Shown here: positions 1 to 8,953 of the stretch, piece after piece
How the letters are laid out: the number at the start of each line of letters is the position of its first letter
How positions within the stretch are numbered: position 1 is the stretch's first letter
Assembly: GCF_005116575.1 (NCBI RefSeq)
Contig: NZ_SWCN01000003.1
Span: 248,001 to 312,000 of the forward strand
DNA: 64,000 nucleotides
Reading direction: 5' to 3'
Source: Desulforhopalus sp. IMCC35007
GTDB lineage: Bacteria > Desulfobacterota > Desulfobulbia > Desulfobulbales > Desulfocapsaceae
Position numbers and translations under genes: made by a program
Notes under the pieces: generated by a model
Told to the model about the DNA's origin: nothing
What the model saw: only the letters and a program-made list of their open reading frames with translations
Databases searched by the model: none

Positions 1-40
1 TAGCTTGACCCTGCTTTTCCTACTTAAGCTTATCAATATG

Positions 41-1504
41 TTAGTTGGTCTCGCAATTCTTTATATTGTCATCAGACACATACACCAATGGGTCTTTGAC
101 CACATTATGTACGCAAAATGTATATAAAGGCTTCTTAAACTCTGTTGTTGTGTTTATGACAGCAACACCATTGCTGTCAGTTACTCCGCTACTCGTCTCA
201 TTAAAGTCACCAGTAAATGTTCCAGTAACAGCAGCACCAGCAACAGGTTTACCATAATCGTCAGAAACGGTGACTAATACTTCACCGTAACTTCGCCCCT
301 TGCTGCCACGAACAGTTGCAGCGACAATGAATTCAACATACATTGTACTACCTGTGAAAAAACAAGAACCAGCGGCGGCAACAAGCGAGCAATCGATGTC
401 TGTTGCACCCAGATCATCGGTAACAGTGAGGCATACGTCATAGAAGCCGTTGCTTAATCCAGTTACGGTGGGACTAACCCCAGTCGCGTTAGCATTATTT
501 GCTGGGTTTGTATTGTGCTGAAGTGTCCAGTAATACGAAACTATTGATCCATCGGTATCGTTAGATGCACTACCATCAAGAGTTACTTCATCGAACACGA
601 CCTGTTCAAATCCACAATCAGAAGAAGGTGCTTGGTTGAAATCGGATATAGGTGTCTCTGGGTGGGGTTCAGTGAGAAATGGAACATATTGAACGTAATT
701 AGCACTACTGTAATCATCATTTTTGTCATAAATCATCGATTCGATAACAGTGGGGTCAGTCGTCCCCCAGTAATTATTTATAGCTAGTATATCGGCGCTA
801 TCATATCCACCACCTGGTAGCATAATAGCAACTCTATCAGTACTGAGAAAACTATTAAATTCGGCGATAGTTTCCGATGTATCATAACTCGCCCAATTAT
901 CGATTGCATAAGTTGTGGGTTGGTAGAATACGTTGTTTCGTATATAAACTTTTTTATTCCCACTGAGTCCAACGCTGATACTACCACTGTTGACAAAGAC
1001 ATTTCTCTCAATATAGCAATCCCCGATTGGGTACCAAAGATATGTCATGGGCATATCCTCAAGGTGTGAGTCACGAAGAATAATGGAACCGTATACCGCA
1101 CTGCCATATCCCGTGTATAGGCTACCACTGTAAATTCGTGCGAACTCTATTCTTATCAGGCCGTTCTGTGGATCATTTCCATAAAGACTTCCAGGCATTA
1201 TCTGAACCTGATTAAGGATAATAGGTAAATCTTGATTACCAATAGCCCGAAATTCACCCCAAACTTGGATGCGATTGCTGGAGCCATAAATTTCTACACC
1301 TGGCTCAACAACTAAGACCACTCCCAAAGATATTTGTACGGTAGAGGAGATGAGATAGGGTGAGTTGGCTACTGTCCATGTCGTGTTTGATGTTATAATT
1401 CCCCCGACCTGAGTATCAGCCGATGCGAAGGTTGCCGATGCAAAGGTTATTGCCACTAATAAAACGCAGACTGCATTGCCAGCCTTAGAAAAAACTCTCA
1501 TCAT
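41..1504 (-). CDS. Exported PKD-domain, beta-helix-like surface protein
   Basis: The protein has a cleavable signal peptide (MMRVFSKAG through a hydrophobic stretch to FASA), then about 270 residues rich in short beta-strands and asparagine/glycine turns, as in right-handed parallel beta-helices. A PKD domain follows near residues 290-380 (LDGSASNDTDG, CLTVTDD), then a C-terminal Ig-like module with GKPVAGAAV and TDSNGVAVI. I chose the ATG at 1504 because AAAGGAG lies 6 nt upstream and the signal peptide begins there; a start 20 codons upstream would bury the signal. PKD modules usually mediate adhesion or protein-carbohydrate contacts outside the cell. The true substrate is unknown. It is the last of five solitary minus-strand genes in this zone. 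Domain assignment is by pattern; the exact role is inferred. Confidence 0.7.
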   Translation of the reverse strand: MMRVFSKAGNAVCVLLVAITFASATFASADTQVGGIITSNTTWTVANSPYLISSTVQISLGVVLVVEPGVEIYGSSNRIQVWGEFRAIGNQDLPIILNQVQIMPGSLYGNDPQNGLIRIEFARIYSGSLYTGYGSAVYGSIILRDSHLEDMPMTYLWYPIGDCYIERNVFVNSGSISVGLSGNKKVYIRNNVFYQPTTYAIDNWASYDTSETIAEFNSFLSTDRVAIMLPGGGYDSADILAINNYWGTTDPTVIESMIYDKNDDYSSANYVQYVPFLTEPHPETPISDFNQAPSSDCGFEQVVFDEVTLDGSASNDTDGSIVSYYWTLQHNTNPANNANATGVSPTVTGLSNGFYDVCLTVTDDLGATDIDCSLVAAAGSCFFTGSTMYVEFIVAATVRGSKGRSYGEVLVTVSDDYGKPVAGAAVTGTFTGDFNETSSGVTDSNGVAVINTTTEFKKPLYTFCVHNVVKDPLVYVSDDNIKNCETN

Positions 1505-2044
1505 CTTTGACTCCTTTGTGTAATAGGTATTTGACTTATAAAGCCAGTGACATCCCAACATCACGGCAGGTTCTTTTTAGACTCAACTTATTTGTTATGC
1601 AAGAAAGGAACCCAATACAGAGACATACGGCGTAATCCGCTGTATCCATTGCGCTACGACGCTTTTGGGAGAAATCTCATAACAAAGAATGTTAGTGGTG
1701 ATCCTTCTTTTCCGCTTTCTTGGGTCGGTTTTCCGGCAATGCGGATTGATTAACTACTTGATACAATAAAGACAATTATACGACGATGTGGCGGTTCGGT
1801 TTAATGAAAGCAGTTGGAGGCAGTATGAAGTAAGGCTTAGTGGTGGAGGGGAAAACGCTCGGTTAAGATGCTTCCTGACCATAGTCAAAAAGAAGATACT
1901 GACAGAAAATATTGGTGACGTGTCGAGAATTTACCACATAAACCCGTCGGTCAAAATCAATAGGAGATATCTGAACTTTAAAATAAATCCAACCCCTTTT
2001 TCAAACGCTGCAATTTTAATAGACACCGAATGACAAAGCTCTTT
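1505..2044. other. Gene-free spacer with attC-like inverted repeat and repeat fragment
   Basis: No convincing gene is present. A perfect 9-bp inverted repeat, TTTGTTATG (1589-1597) and CATAACAAA (1679-1687), encloses shorter complementary blocks (CCCAA/TTGGG; GCGTAAT/ATTGCGC), giving a possible 100-nt cruciform resembling an integron attC site. The core boxes do not match the GTTRRRY consensus. A fragment of the dispersed spacer repeat lies at 1955-1980. Short open frames here have no ribosome-binding site and no recognisable composition. Confidence 0.5.
1955..1980. repeat. Dispersed spacer repeat, right-half fragment
   Basis: The stretch TAGGAGATATCTGAACTTT matches the right half of the longer copies at 6739 and 7850. 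It lies just beyond the 3' end of the zinc-ribbon gene, the same side as the other copies. The match is short, so it could be a decayed copy or chance. Confidence 0.35.
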
Positions 2045-2845
2045 CTATTGCTCCGCCTCATAGGAGATACCGAGTTCAAATGTGTTTTTTCCATTACAGC
2101 TTGGACATTTCCAGTGCTTCCCAGCTTCCACCTCATGGAGCCAAACGACTATCTTGTGCTTACAATCATCATTCGCACACTCAATGTCATGTTGCTGCGG
2201 TTGCCATTCGATATTGTTATTTCCTTTGTCGACAAGGGTGTAAGCGGCGTGGCACTCGTAGCATTCGACTTTCACGACTTCTTGCCCGTGGGGCATGCGT
2301 TTACGAATTGGTTTCCCACATTCCATGCACTCCATAGTCGCAAAACTCCCCAGTGTAACATTGAAGACTGGGGATGAAAGAACTTCTCCGACAAACGCGG
2401 CAATTTCCTCACATCGGGATCGTATCTTGTCAAAGTCCAGCGGCTTTCCTGCCCGAACCTGTTTCATCGACTGGAGATGTAGATAGCTACCTAGGGCGTC
2501 ATAATGTTTCCGCAAGGTGGTCATATTGAGAACTTTCTCTGAACCCAAAGACCTCATCGCTTGGGCAGGGACGCCATATTCTTTCTGTTTGCCAATGGCG
2601 AGGGAACTATCCTTGTCAGCTGAGGGATCTATATCGAGAAGCACTGACATCACCTTGCGCGGTTGCCAGGTCTCATATTCTGCTGGTGGAAACTCGTCCT
2701 TGTACGCAAGGGCACGGTCGTAAGTAAGTGCCTCCATTGACATCCGGAGTTCAAGTGCAGCGTATTTCAGCCGTTCATGATCACCGCTGCCAAGTTCTTC
2801 TTCGCACCGTTTAAGACATTTTTGCGCGTAATTGCGATGATTCAT
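2045..2845 (-). CDS. Zinc-ribbon protein of unknown function
   Basis: This 266-aa soluble protein has a mostly helical N-terminal half, then two treble-clef or zinc-ribbon-like cysteine clusters: CMECGKP paired with CYEC (about residues 170-205), and ECANDDC paired with CPSC (about 220-250). Such ribbons bind one zinc each and often contact nucleic acid or protein. The start at 2845 is chosen because AGAGGT precedes MNHRNYAQK at good spacing; the frame stays open 43 codons further up but without a binding site. I do not recognise the helical domain. Its neighbours are equally isolated orphan genes, which suggests an accessory, possibly defence-related, role; that is inference only. Confidence 0.65.
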   Translation of the reverse strand: MNHRNYAQKCLKRCEEELGSGDHERLKYAALELRMSMEALTYDRALAYKDEFPPAEYETWQPRKVMSVLLDIDPSADKDSSLAIGKQKEYGVPAQAMRSLGSEKVLNMTTLRKHYDALGSYLHLQSMKQVRAGKPLDFDKIRSRCEEIAAFVGEVLSSPVFNVTLGSFATMECMECGKPIRKRMPHGQEVVKVECYECHAAYTLVDKGNNNIEWQPQQHDIECANDDCKHKIVVWLHEVEAGKHWKCPSCNGKNTFELGISYEAEQ

Positions 2846-3062
2846 TGTTTTACCTCTCTTGCTTTGAGAGTAAATGAATTCCAGTATTTGATATAATTGA
2901 AAAAATGCTGCATGAACGTTATCTTTATTTTTTTTAATATTTTCACAGCATCGTCCCAACCAGACTCTAGCCATTTTGTTATAAAATGATCTTTGTGCAT
3001 CGAGAAGGAAATATTCAAATCAATGATACAAGCATCAACCGGGGACAGACCACGGTTTCCCT

Positions 3063-3100
3063 AAAGTACACATATTTCCAATAAGTCTTTCTGATTACCC
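3063..3100. repeat. Dispersed spacer repeat, left-half copy
   Basis: AAAGTACACATATTTCCAAT followed by AAGTCTTTC matches the left half of the copies at 6739 (AAAGTCCAGATATTTCCACT) and 7850 (GAAGTCAATGTATTTCCAAT). The right half is missing or diverged here. Confidence 0.55.
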
Positions 3101-3270
3101 CTCTTTCTCAGCTTAATGTAACTTACTTAAAAGATGATGTTTTTTAGCGACGATCTTTGGCAAAAATATTCTTATTATGACGTTTTGGTGAGCATCAACT
3201 CGTGTCAGGCGTTATATCGAGTAAAAATAAATCCGGAATCTTATGTCTTGCTGAGATTCAGGGGTTATCA

Positions 3271-3315
3271 GATAAGTCTTTTCCGGTACATAGGAGCTAT
3301 ATGGACCTCCAAAAT
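3271..3315. repeat. Dispersed spacer repeat, right-half copy
   Basis: AAGTCTTTTCCGGTACATAG then GAGCTATATGGACCTCC matches the right half of the copies at 6739 and 7850. It sits about 30 bp past the stop codon of the 1065-aa membrane protein gene, the same relative position as the other copies. Confidence 0.6.
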
Positions 3316-3347
3316 ACTCCTAATTCCTACAACCCAAGACTTTAGAT

Positions 3348-6300
3348 TTACTCTTCTTCGTCAAAATCCAACTCAAGCTTTACACAGGGTATTTTTTCTA
3401 AGAGCTCAATATCCATCCAATATTTAAAATGTAAATTACCTATATTTTCATTATCTTCTTTTGGAAGAAAATCAGTTTCAATAAATTGATCATCGGTTAT
3501 TTTCCTAAACCAGACCTTGGCAAACAACTCTTTGGAGGTGAGCAAGCAATAATCGACACCGTTAAAAGGCAAGATGTAGACCTCGCAACGACCTACATGG
3601 CAGATGTATTCATTACCAAAGCCATCCAGTCGGCTTATTTCATGTTTGTCTGCAATATCTCTATCATATGATGAGCGATGTAAGGTGTTTGATAGCGCCT
3701 GACTGCCAACAAACAACACAGGGCAGGCTATTGAATTCACCAGCCTCCTGACATCTGAAAGAATATAATCGATACTTTTATACCTGTATGAGGCCGATAG
3801 GGGGTATTGAAGTAACTTTCTTAGCACATTAACTTGAACGTTTGCTGATACGCAGTCGGCAATCCCTTCTTCTTCATTATTGGGCCTATTTGTTTCAACA
3901 CCAAGCGCAACCCTCTCTTTCGCGTAATCTGCAATATTTAATTCATATGAGAGACTGTCATCCATTTCCACTTTGTGCTCTATATGTTCAAACAGGCTTA
4001 GAGGGAAGACCGGTGTACCGGTATTTTTAAAAATACCTGAGCTTGCTATACTAAAGAAATTTAGCCTATTTTGATCAATATCTGACCCTGTAATCTCCTC
4101 AACTTGAGCCTTCTCAACCCTTTTAATAATCTCATTAAGAGAGTCGCAAAAATTCGAAACCAGACCGACTTTCGCTTCTTCATCAATGAGAATATACGAC
4201 TGTTCACACTGTGCTATCTGTATCCAATTTCTAATATCTGAAATCATTTTTTCTCGGTCAATATGCCTAAATGCGTCGGATAAAATAGCCTCTTCCCATT
4301 CATTAGGTAGCCTCCACTTTCTTTCGGAGAGTGATATTGCTATCTCGACATAGGCTTCGTTCATACTTCTTGGGTCGTTTGCTCCCCAACCAGAGTAGAT
4401 ACGTCCAGACACACGCCGTTCTTCGTAAATACGACCAAATGAGTCTAAAATCGATGATAGCCAGCTACCGTATGTATTTTCGCCATAATGGCGATAATCA
4501 CGATGACGAATATACGCTCCCAAAAGATCACCAGCACTTGAGATACTATGACGAGAGCGGCTTGTGGCTCCTGTTTGGTGGATAGAAACCCCGGACAGTA
4601 GTGCCTTCACATATTTAACAAGCATCTCCTTATTATCTTGATCTGGTTTTAGTAATATGTAGCAGGCCGTTAATATCCTTAAATCTAAGCTGGCATTCTT
4701 AAAAGACAGATTGAAAGCTGCTAAATGATCATATTCGTTCCCTTTAAGAACAGCATGCCAAGCAGGGCTTTCGGAATCTTTTAGCAAAAAACTATAATTC
4801 AGCAATACTGACCGCCATAAATATTCAGCGTTCGGGTTATTATCTAAAGAGAGATTGCTAAGCCAATTATTAAGCATATCAACGCCCCAACCAGCGGCCT
4901 CATAATTATTGAACCTGAGCGCGGAAATTGCTGTCGATGCGGTAAATTCAAGGTGAGTAATATAAGCTAGGTAGGATTTGTCAATACCACCAGCTTTTTT
5001 CGAGCGAGGCTCTATATATATCAGCCAGCTTTCCCAGGCACCAACGAAATCATAGAGAATATCTTCATATTTGTTGGCAATACGCATATCTCCCGAAGTT
5101 GAAGAATATGACCGCCATTCAATCAGCAGATACCACATATTGTAACTGCCTTGAATAAGTGACCTAATTTCTTGTTTAACTAGCTTGTCACGTCTCGTAA
5201 ATATTCTATTATGAAGATAAAGCATGTCATAGTAAAAGCGTGAGTTATCCGGAATTCTCTCCACTGACTCACGAGCCAGCCGATGATATTCCCCTAACAA
5301 CTCATTCAAATAGCTTCGGCCCAAAAAGTTGCTTGCTGGCAGTAATAGCCAATTATCGGTATAACCGTCATCATTTTTAAAGGACAATGCGAGTGCGATC
5401 TCCGTGTGCCAATTAACAATATTATCCAAAGCATCTGAGAAATCTTTCGAATTGCCTTCCCGGAGGGCATCATAAGCAGACCCCACAAAAGCATTAAGAA
5501 TCGCAGACAGACCAAGTCCAGTTTGTACATCTTGGCCTTTGAAAGAAAAAGCACTTTGTATCAGTAATTTTACTAGATAATTGACTTTGAAGCCGTCATA
5601 ACTTGCAACAACCATATCATTGCCATTCCGGCTATTTCTCCTGGGCTGAATAACGAGTGTGGCTCCTTTAATTTTGGCAAGATTGAGAATGGCTGTTTGC
5701 AGAAAAATCGCAATATTGATCAGTCGGTAACGAATGTCTTTGATGAACCAGGTACGAGCAACTATTCGTGTTAATTCTTGATAATCATTATTAGAATACT
5801 TTAAGGTGAGTACGTTTAATATTTGTTCATTGGGATTACTTAACAGTTTCTGCCTAACAGCATCGAGGACAAGAGTCTGCTTTATCCGTTCCCGGATATC
5901 ATATTCGCATGATTCATGAATAGAGAATCGCAAAACCAACCTGTCTCTAGACACCTCTTCCAACATACGGAAGGTTTGAACAAAGAACCATGCGGTGAGC
6001 AATATATTTGATGCGAGCCAAATAGCAGTAGTTATACAGAAGGCTATATATCCAGAGTCATTAAGATGAGCCCGCAAAAAATAACCTAGAATAATGAAGG
6101 TAGAGAGGGTCAATCCACTCAGGCCAGCGAACATAAAACCGGAGTATTTTTGATAAATTGGGAAAATAGTTTTTTTGGCGGATTTATTTTGAAATAGTAA
6201 ACTTATTAAACCGATTACCAAGGGATATACCACAGCAACAATTGTCAACTGACCAGCAAGAAAACCACCTTGCCAATCAAGAAGCTTTCTCCAGTGTGGC

Positions 6301-6545
6301 AGGTACTCTATAACGAGAGGTCTTACCCATGGTTGCCAAAGAAACAAATTAGCAACAACCAAAAAAGATAGAGTAACGGTTAAAGCGATATACTTTTTGT
6401 AATGGCTAGACCAAAGAACGATGCTTCTTTCAAAGAAGCTCCAGCGGCTCTTCAAAAAGACTTCATTTTGATAGAGTGATTCTTGTATTTCCTTATCTAC
6501 TCGATGTGATAAAGTCTTAAATAATTTTCCTGAAATTAATCTCAT
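3348..6545 (-). CDS. Large four-helix membrane protein, unknown
   Basis: This 1065-aa protein has four hydrophobic segments near its N-terminus (about residues 50-70, 95-115, 138-158 and 165-190). About 870 residues of predicted cytoplasmic, largely helical sequence follow. No Walker, nuclease, HD or protease motif could be found. The C-terminus is acidic (LELDFDEEE). The layout of a small membrane anchor plus a very large cytoplasmic body resembles sensor or effector proteins of defence islands, but I do not recognise the family. It stands alone: 502 bp and 324 bp free of genes flank it. Codon use looks AT-rich compared with the copper genes downstream, consistent with transfer (impression, not measured). 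Confidence 0.7.
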   Translation of the reverse strand: MRLISGKLFKTLSHRVDKEIQESLYQNEVFLKSRWSFFERSIVLWSSHYKKYIALTVTLSFLVVANLFLWQPWVRPLVIEYLPHWRKLLDWQGGFLAGQLTIVAVVYPLVIGLISLLFQNKSAKKTIFPIYQKYSGFMFAGLSGLTLSTFIILGYFLRAHLNDSGYIAFCITTAIWLASNILLTAWFFVQTFRMLEEVSRDRLVLRFSIHESCEYDIRERIKQTLVLDAVRQKLLSNPNEQILNVLTLKYSNNDYQELTRIVARTWFIKDIRYRLINIAIFLQTAILNLAKIKGATLVIQPRRNSRNGNDMVVASYDGFKVNYLVKLLIQSAFSFKGQDVQTGLGLSAILNAFVGSAYDALREGNSKDFSDALDNIVNWHTEIALALSFKNDDGYTDNWLLLPASNFLGRSYLNELLGEYHRLARESVERIPDNSRFYYDMLYLHNRIFTRRDKLVKQEIRSLIQGSYNMWYLLIEWRSYSSTSGDMRIANKYEDILYDFVGAWESWLIYIEPRSKKAGGIDKSYLAYITHLEFTASTAISALRFNNYEAAGWGVDMLNNWLSNLSLDNNPNAEYLWRSVLLNYSFLLKDSESPAWHAVLKGNEYDHLAAFNLSFKNASLDLRILTACYILLKPDQDNKEMLVKYVKALLSGVSIHQTGATSRSRHSISSAGDLLGAYIRHRDYRHYGENTYGSWLSSILDSFGRIYEERRVSGRIYSGWGANDPRSMNEAYVEIAISLSERKWRLPNEWEEAILSDAFRHIDREKMISDIRNWIQIAQCEQSYILIDEEAKVGLVSNFCDSLNEIIKRVEKAQVEEITGSDIDQNRLNFFSIASSGIFKNTGTPVFPLSLFEHIEHKVEMDDSLSYELNIADYAKERVALGVETNRPNNEEEGIADCVSANVQVNVLRKLLQYPLSASYRYKSIDYILSDVRRLVNSIACPVLFVGSQALSNTLHRSSYDRDIADKHEISRLDGFGNEYICHVGRCEVYILPFNGVDYCLLTSKELFAKVWFRKITDDQFIETDFLPKEDNENIGNLHFKYWMDIELLEKIPCVKLELDFDEEE

Positions 6546-6869
6546 TAGTCTGTTTTACCGTCAACCATAAACTTTCAAATATCACGTAATCAGAAGATTA
6601 AACCCAGATCACATCAGTCGTTGATTGCATCCAGTGATTCCGAAACACATAACACCTAACGTCAGCTGGTCACCATGGAGGATCGAAGCTTGCGCTCTGT
6701 AAGCACACATGTAATGTATCCTTAGATGTCGATTGTGCAAAAGTCCAGATATTTCCACTCTGTCTTTCCCGGTTTATAGAAGATATATGAACTTTTATAA
6801 CTGCAAGTAACATGAAAAACACTGGTTAATCCGGTGCATTTTTTTGTTACAATAATTAATAATTATTTT
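6546..6869. other. Gene-free spacer with attC-like core and full repeat copy
   Basis: The motif CATAACACCTAACGTCAGCT at 6648-6667, read on the minus strand, contains GTTAGGT, which matches the integron core consensus GTTRRRY. GATTAAC about 180 bp upstream on that strand is a possible inverse core with one mismatch. A full-length dispersed repeat occupies 6739-6850. No gene is seen. Confidence 0.45.
6739..6850. repeat. Dispersed spacer repeat, full copy with inverted ends
   Basis: The first 58 bp are bounded by imperfect inverted ends (AAAAGTCCAGATAT / ATATATGAACTTTT, 11 of 14 matching). Similarity to the copy at 7850 continues through GAAAA.CACTGGT and a small hairpin (CACTGG/CCGGTG). It ends 20 bp from the stop codon of the next minus-strand gene. 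Confidence 0.65.
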
Positions 6870-7511
6870 TCATTGGTCAGAAGAACCAAAACCCGACTTG
6901 CCACCTCTATCAAGGTTGACCAGTTCCAAAATGGCATTTTTTACTTTATCTATGTAATCCACAGTGATTTCGATCCGGCCTGAGGAAACCGTGAGATTCT
7001 CCTCTTTGATTATAGCCTCTAGACCTTTCCTACGCTTCTCTGACACTAAAGAAACCCGTTCACAGGCATGAAGTATACAGTTCCTGACTTTTTCCGCTTT
7101 AAGTAGCGTATTCCAATCTGTCAGTTTTTCTACGTCACAACCCGCCTTCAAAGACCAACCTTTCTTAAATCTGATGATAGACGATGTGGCTTTGTTTATT
7201 GTTTCTTTTTTCTCTTTACACACTAAAAAGCTGATTTCTTCAAAATTACTCAAATGCATAATGAAGCAGAAGTTCCTCATTTTTCTTTCCATAAACCCAT
7301 TTACGATGTTTCTCATATCATTTTGATCTTTTCCGTCGACTTCTCCCTCAGCTACGGCTTTGTCGATATCATCCAAGAATGATTTGTATGATCTCAATGT
7401 CAGATTGTGCCATTGAGTTATCAAATTGATATCTCTCGTGTGTGTCAATATAGTCAAATCATTTTGCAGCTTTTCATCTGTAATTTGCTCGCCGCCTTTC
7501 TTAAGTGTCAT
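6870..7511 (-). CDS. Hypothetical protein, 213 aa
   Basis: I do not recognise this soluble, mostly helical, charged protein. It has no signal peptide, membrane segment or metal-binding cysteine cluster. The start is uncertain: the ATG at 7511 (MTLKKGGEQ) has GGTGAAC just upstream, whereas a GTG at 7553 would add 14 residues with a weaker site. A spacer with a dispersed repeat lies on its 3' side and a perfect hairpin about 100 bp upstream. It is one of the solitary accessory genes of this zone. No function is proposed. Confidence 0.55.
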   Translation of the reverse strand: MTLKKGGEQITDEKLQNDLTILTHTRDINLITQWHNLTLRSYKSFLDDIDKAVAEGEVDGKDQNDMRNIVNGFMERKMRNFCFIMHLSNFEEISFLVCKEKKETINKATSSIIRFKKGWSLKAGCDVEKLTDWNTLLKAEKVRNCILHACERVSLVSEKRRKGLEAIIKEENLTVSSGRIEITVDYIDKVKNAILELVNLDRGGKSGFGSSDQ

Positions 7512-7607
7512 AAGTTCACCATTTCCTGATCCTACGAGTCTGTAGGAAAACACCTCGATTTTGGGAAAGTCTTATTTTTTTCGATTCTTTTGATATGAAA
7601 AGGGCCA

Positions 7608-7632
7608 ATTTTCGGTGTTTTACACCGAAAAT
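7608..7632. repeat. Perfect 11-bp inverted repeat, 3-nt loop
   Basis: ATTTTCGGTGT and ACACCGAAAAT flank TTT. It lies 97 bp upstream of the 214-aa orphan. No T-run follows on either strand, so an operator or attenuator is as likely as a terminator. Confidence 0.55.
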
Positions 7633-7849
7633 CCGACTATCCTCTATAATTTCCCAGCAAATTCTGGCGATAGGAACTTGCAGAACACTTACTCCACAAG
7701 CTCAGAAGTAACTCACCAGATCTGTGAAACAGTGGATTTGTGGAGTTTCACAGAAAGATAACTTCTGAACCTCTCCTCAAGCCTTCGACTCAATAAATGA
7801 TTTAAGTCGCCAAAATCGTGTCATGAATTATCAAAGTTATGGTGACTCC

Positions 7850-7955
7850 GAAGTCAATGTATTTCCAATCAGTCTTTTTCGGTTCATAGGCGATACCTGG
7901 ACTTTGAGAACGCGAAAATCACTGGTCGCACCCAGTACATTTTATTGTTGGTGCT
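7850..7955. repeat. Dispersed spacer repeat, full copy
   Basis: The first 57 bp start with GAAGTCAATGTATTTCC and end with GATACCTGGACTTTG; the ends are imperfect inverted repeats. The downstream hairpin is ACTGG/CCAGT, against CACTGG/CCGGTG in the copy at 6739, so the arms change while pairing is largely kept. It lies 35 bp past the stop of the DUF6602-like gene. Confidence 0.65.
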
Positions 7956-7990
7956 TGGTGTTGTGCCCCTGAATTTTTCATTTTGGTTTG

Positions 7991-8953
7991 TCAGCTTTCA
8001 TTTTCATCCATCAATTCAAGCAAACCGCCACGATTCACATACCGCCCTGGTGGCGCCACGAAGTCGCCGCCGCATTTCGGACATCCGCCTTTCAAGCGGA
8101 ATCCTTCGGGATTGTCGGTGATCAATTCGATCTTTTTGTCGAGCGAAAGTATTTCTTTTGCGTCACATTTTTCGCAATGAATTTTGACCGTAGCCATAGT
8201 GCCGCTTGGGATAGTTACCTCAATGTCACCGTCGTCAATTAAGTAATGGCCGAGATTAGGCCATCCTCGATTTCGGCCAATCCACTTATAAGTGTTCGCT
8301 ACCCCCCCAATGAGTCCCAGCGTTTCGTTAAAGTCTTCTGTTCCCGGCATTTTCTTCCAGGTCCCTCGGTCCTCCCACCAGTATTCGCGGTTGGCGACAC
8401 AAATGGCGACCAGATATGGAAGGCCTTCGCCGTAAATGGTTCGGTAACGCTCAGCCTCGCTGAGGTTTGTCCCCGTTAAATCACTACTCAGTGCGAAAAT
8501 CACCGATCGCGGAGGATCTACCCTGTGATGAAATTCTCTTCCATGTTCGTCACGTAATCCGGGAAGATGGCGAAATGCACGAAGTTCTTCGGCAGCCTCA
8601 TGGGCCTTTTTTAGTTCATTAGCATTAAGCGTTGTTTTGATTTCAATCGTGTACAGGACTGCTTCAACAGGGATCATGCCTACGTCATCACGGTAAAGAA
8701 TGGGTGGCACTATTGATCGGTCGTAAATAATCACATCCATTTGCCTGGATAGACGATCACCGTGAATCTCAAGGATTTGGCCAGATGCGATGCCGACGTC
8801 AGAAGGCAATAACGGGCGAAATAGTTCGCGGATCAGTATTTCTACAACGTCGCCTTTAACCCCTTGATGAGAGAACTCCGACGCGCTCCGGGCTTGTGCA
8901 ACGGCGGCCTGAATCCGGGATTGAAAGAGTTTTCGATAATGGCTCATATGCAA
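7991..8953 (-). CDS. DUF6602-like putative nuclease with zinc ribbon
   Basis: The N-terminal 200 residues carry a PD-(D/E)XK-like arrangement: GIASGQILE, then QMDVIIYD, then YTIEIKTTL, which places Asp, Glu and Lys as in restriction-type nucleases and matches the DUF6602 pattern as I recall it. The C-terminal 70 residues hold a zinc ribbon (CEKCDAKE ... CPKCGGD). Members are cytoplasmic and of unproven function; the fold implies DNA cleavage or binding. The start could be either of two ATGs (8953 or 8947), and no strong ribosome site is visible. It is a solitary gene flanked by spacers. Its base composition is richer in GC than its neighbours, suggesting separate acquisition. A defence role is inference. 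Confidence 0.6.
   Translation of the reverse strand: MHMSHYRKLFQSRIQAAVAQARSASEFSHQGVKGDVVEILIRELFRPLLPSDVGIASGQILEIHGDRLSRQMDVIIYDRSIVPPILYRDDVGMIPVEAVLYTIEIKTTLNANELKKAHEAAEELRAFRHLPGLRDEHGREFHHRVDPPRSVIFALSSDLTGTNLSEAERYRTIYGEGLPYLVAICVANREYWWEDRGTWKKMPGTEDFNETLGLIGGVANTYKWIGRNRGWPNLGHYLIDDGDIEVTIPSGTMATVKIHCEKCDAKEILSLDKKIELITDNPEGFRLKGGCPKCGGDFVAPPGRYVNRGGLLELMDENES

Larger units (their letters stand above)
2846..3347. other. Gene-free spacer with two repeat copies and an attC-like motif
   Basis: No credible gene is seen. The spacer has one partial repeat copy at 3063-3100 and another at 3271-3315. GTCAGGCGTTATAT near 3205-3218 resembles, read on the minus strand, the inverse core end of integron attC sites. 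GGGGACAGACCACGGTTTCC at 3041-3060 resembles a string that, from memory, is common near REP-associated transposases. Confidence 0.45.

Noticed and set aside
2030-2723. Several open frames on the plus strand opposite the zinc-ribbon gene
   Set aside because: They are antisense to a gene with a good ribosome site and Cys motifs, and encode no recognisable protein.
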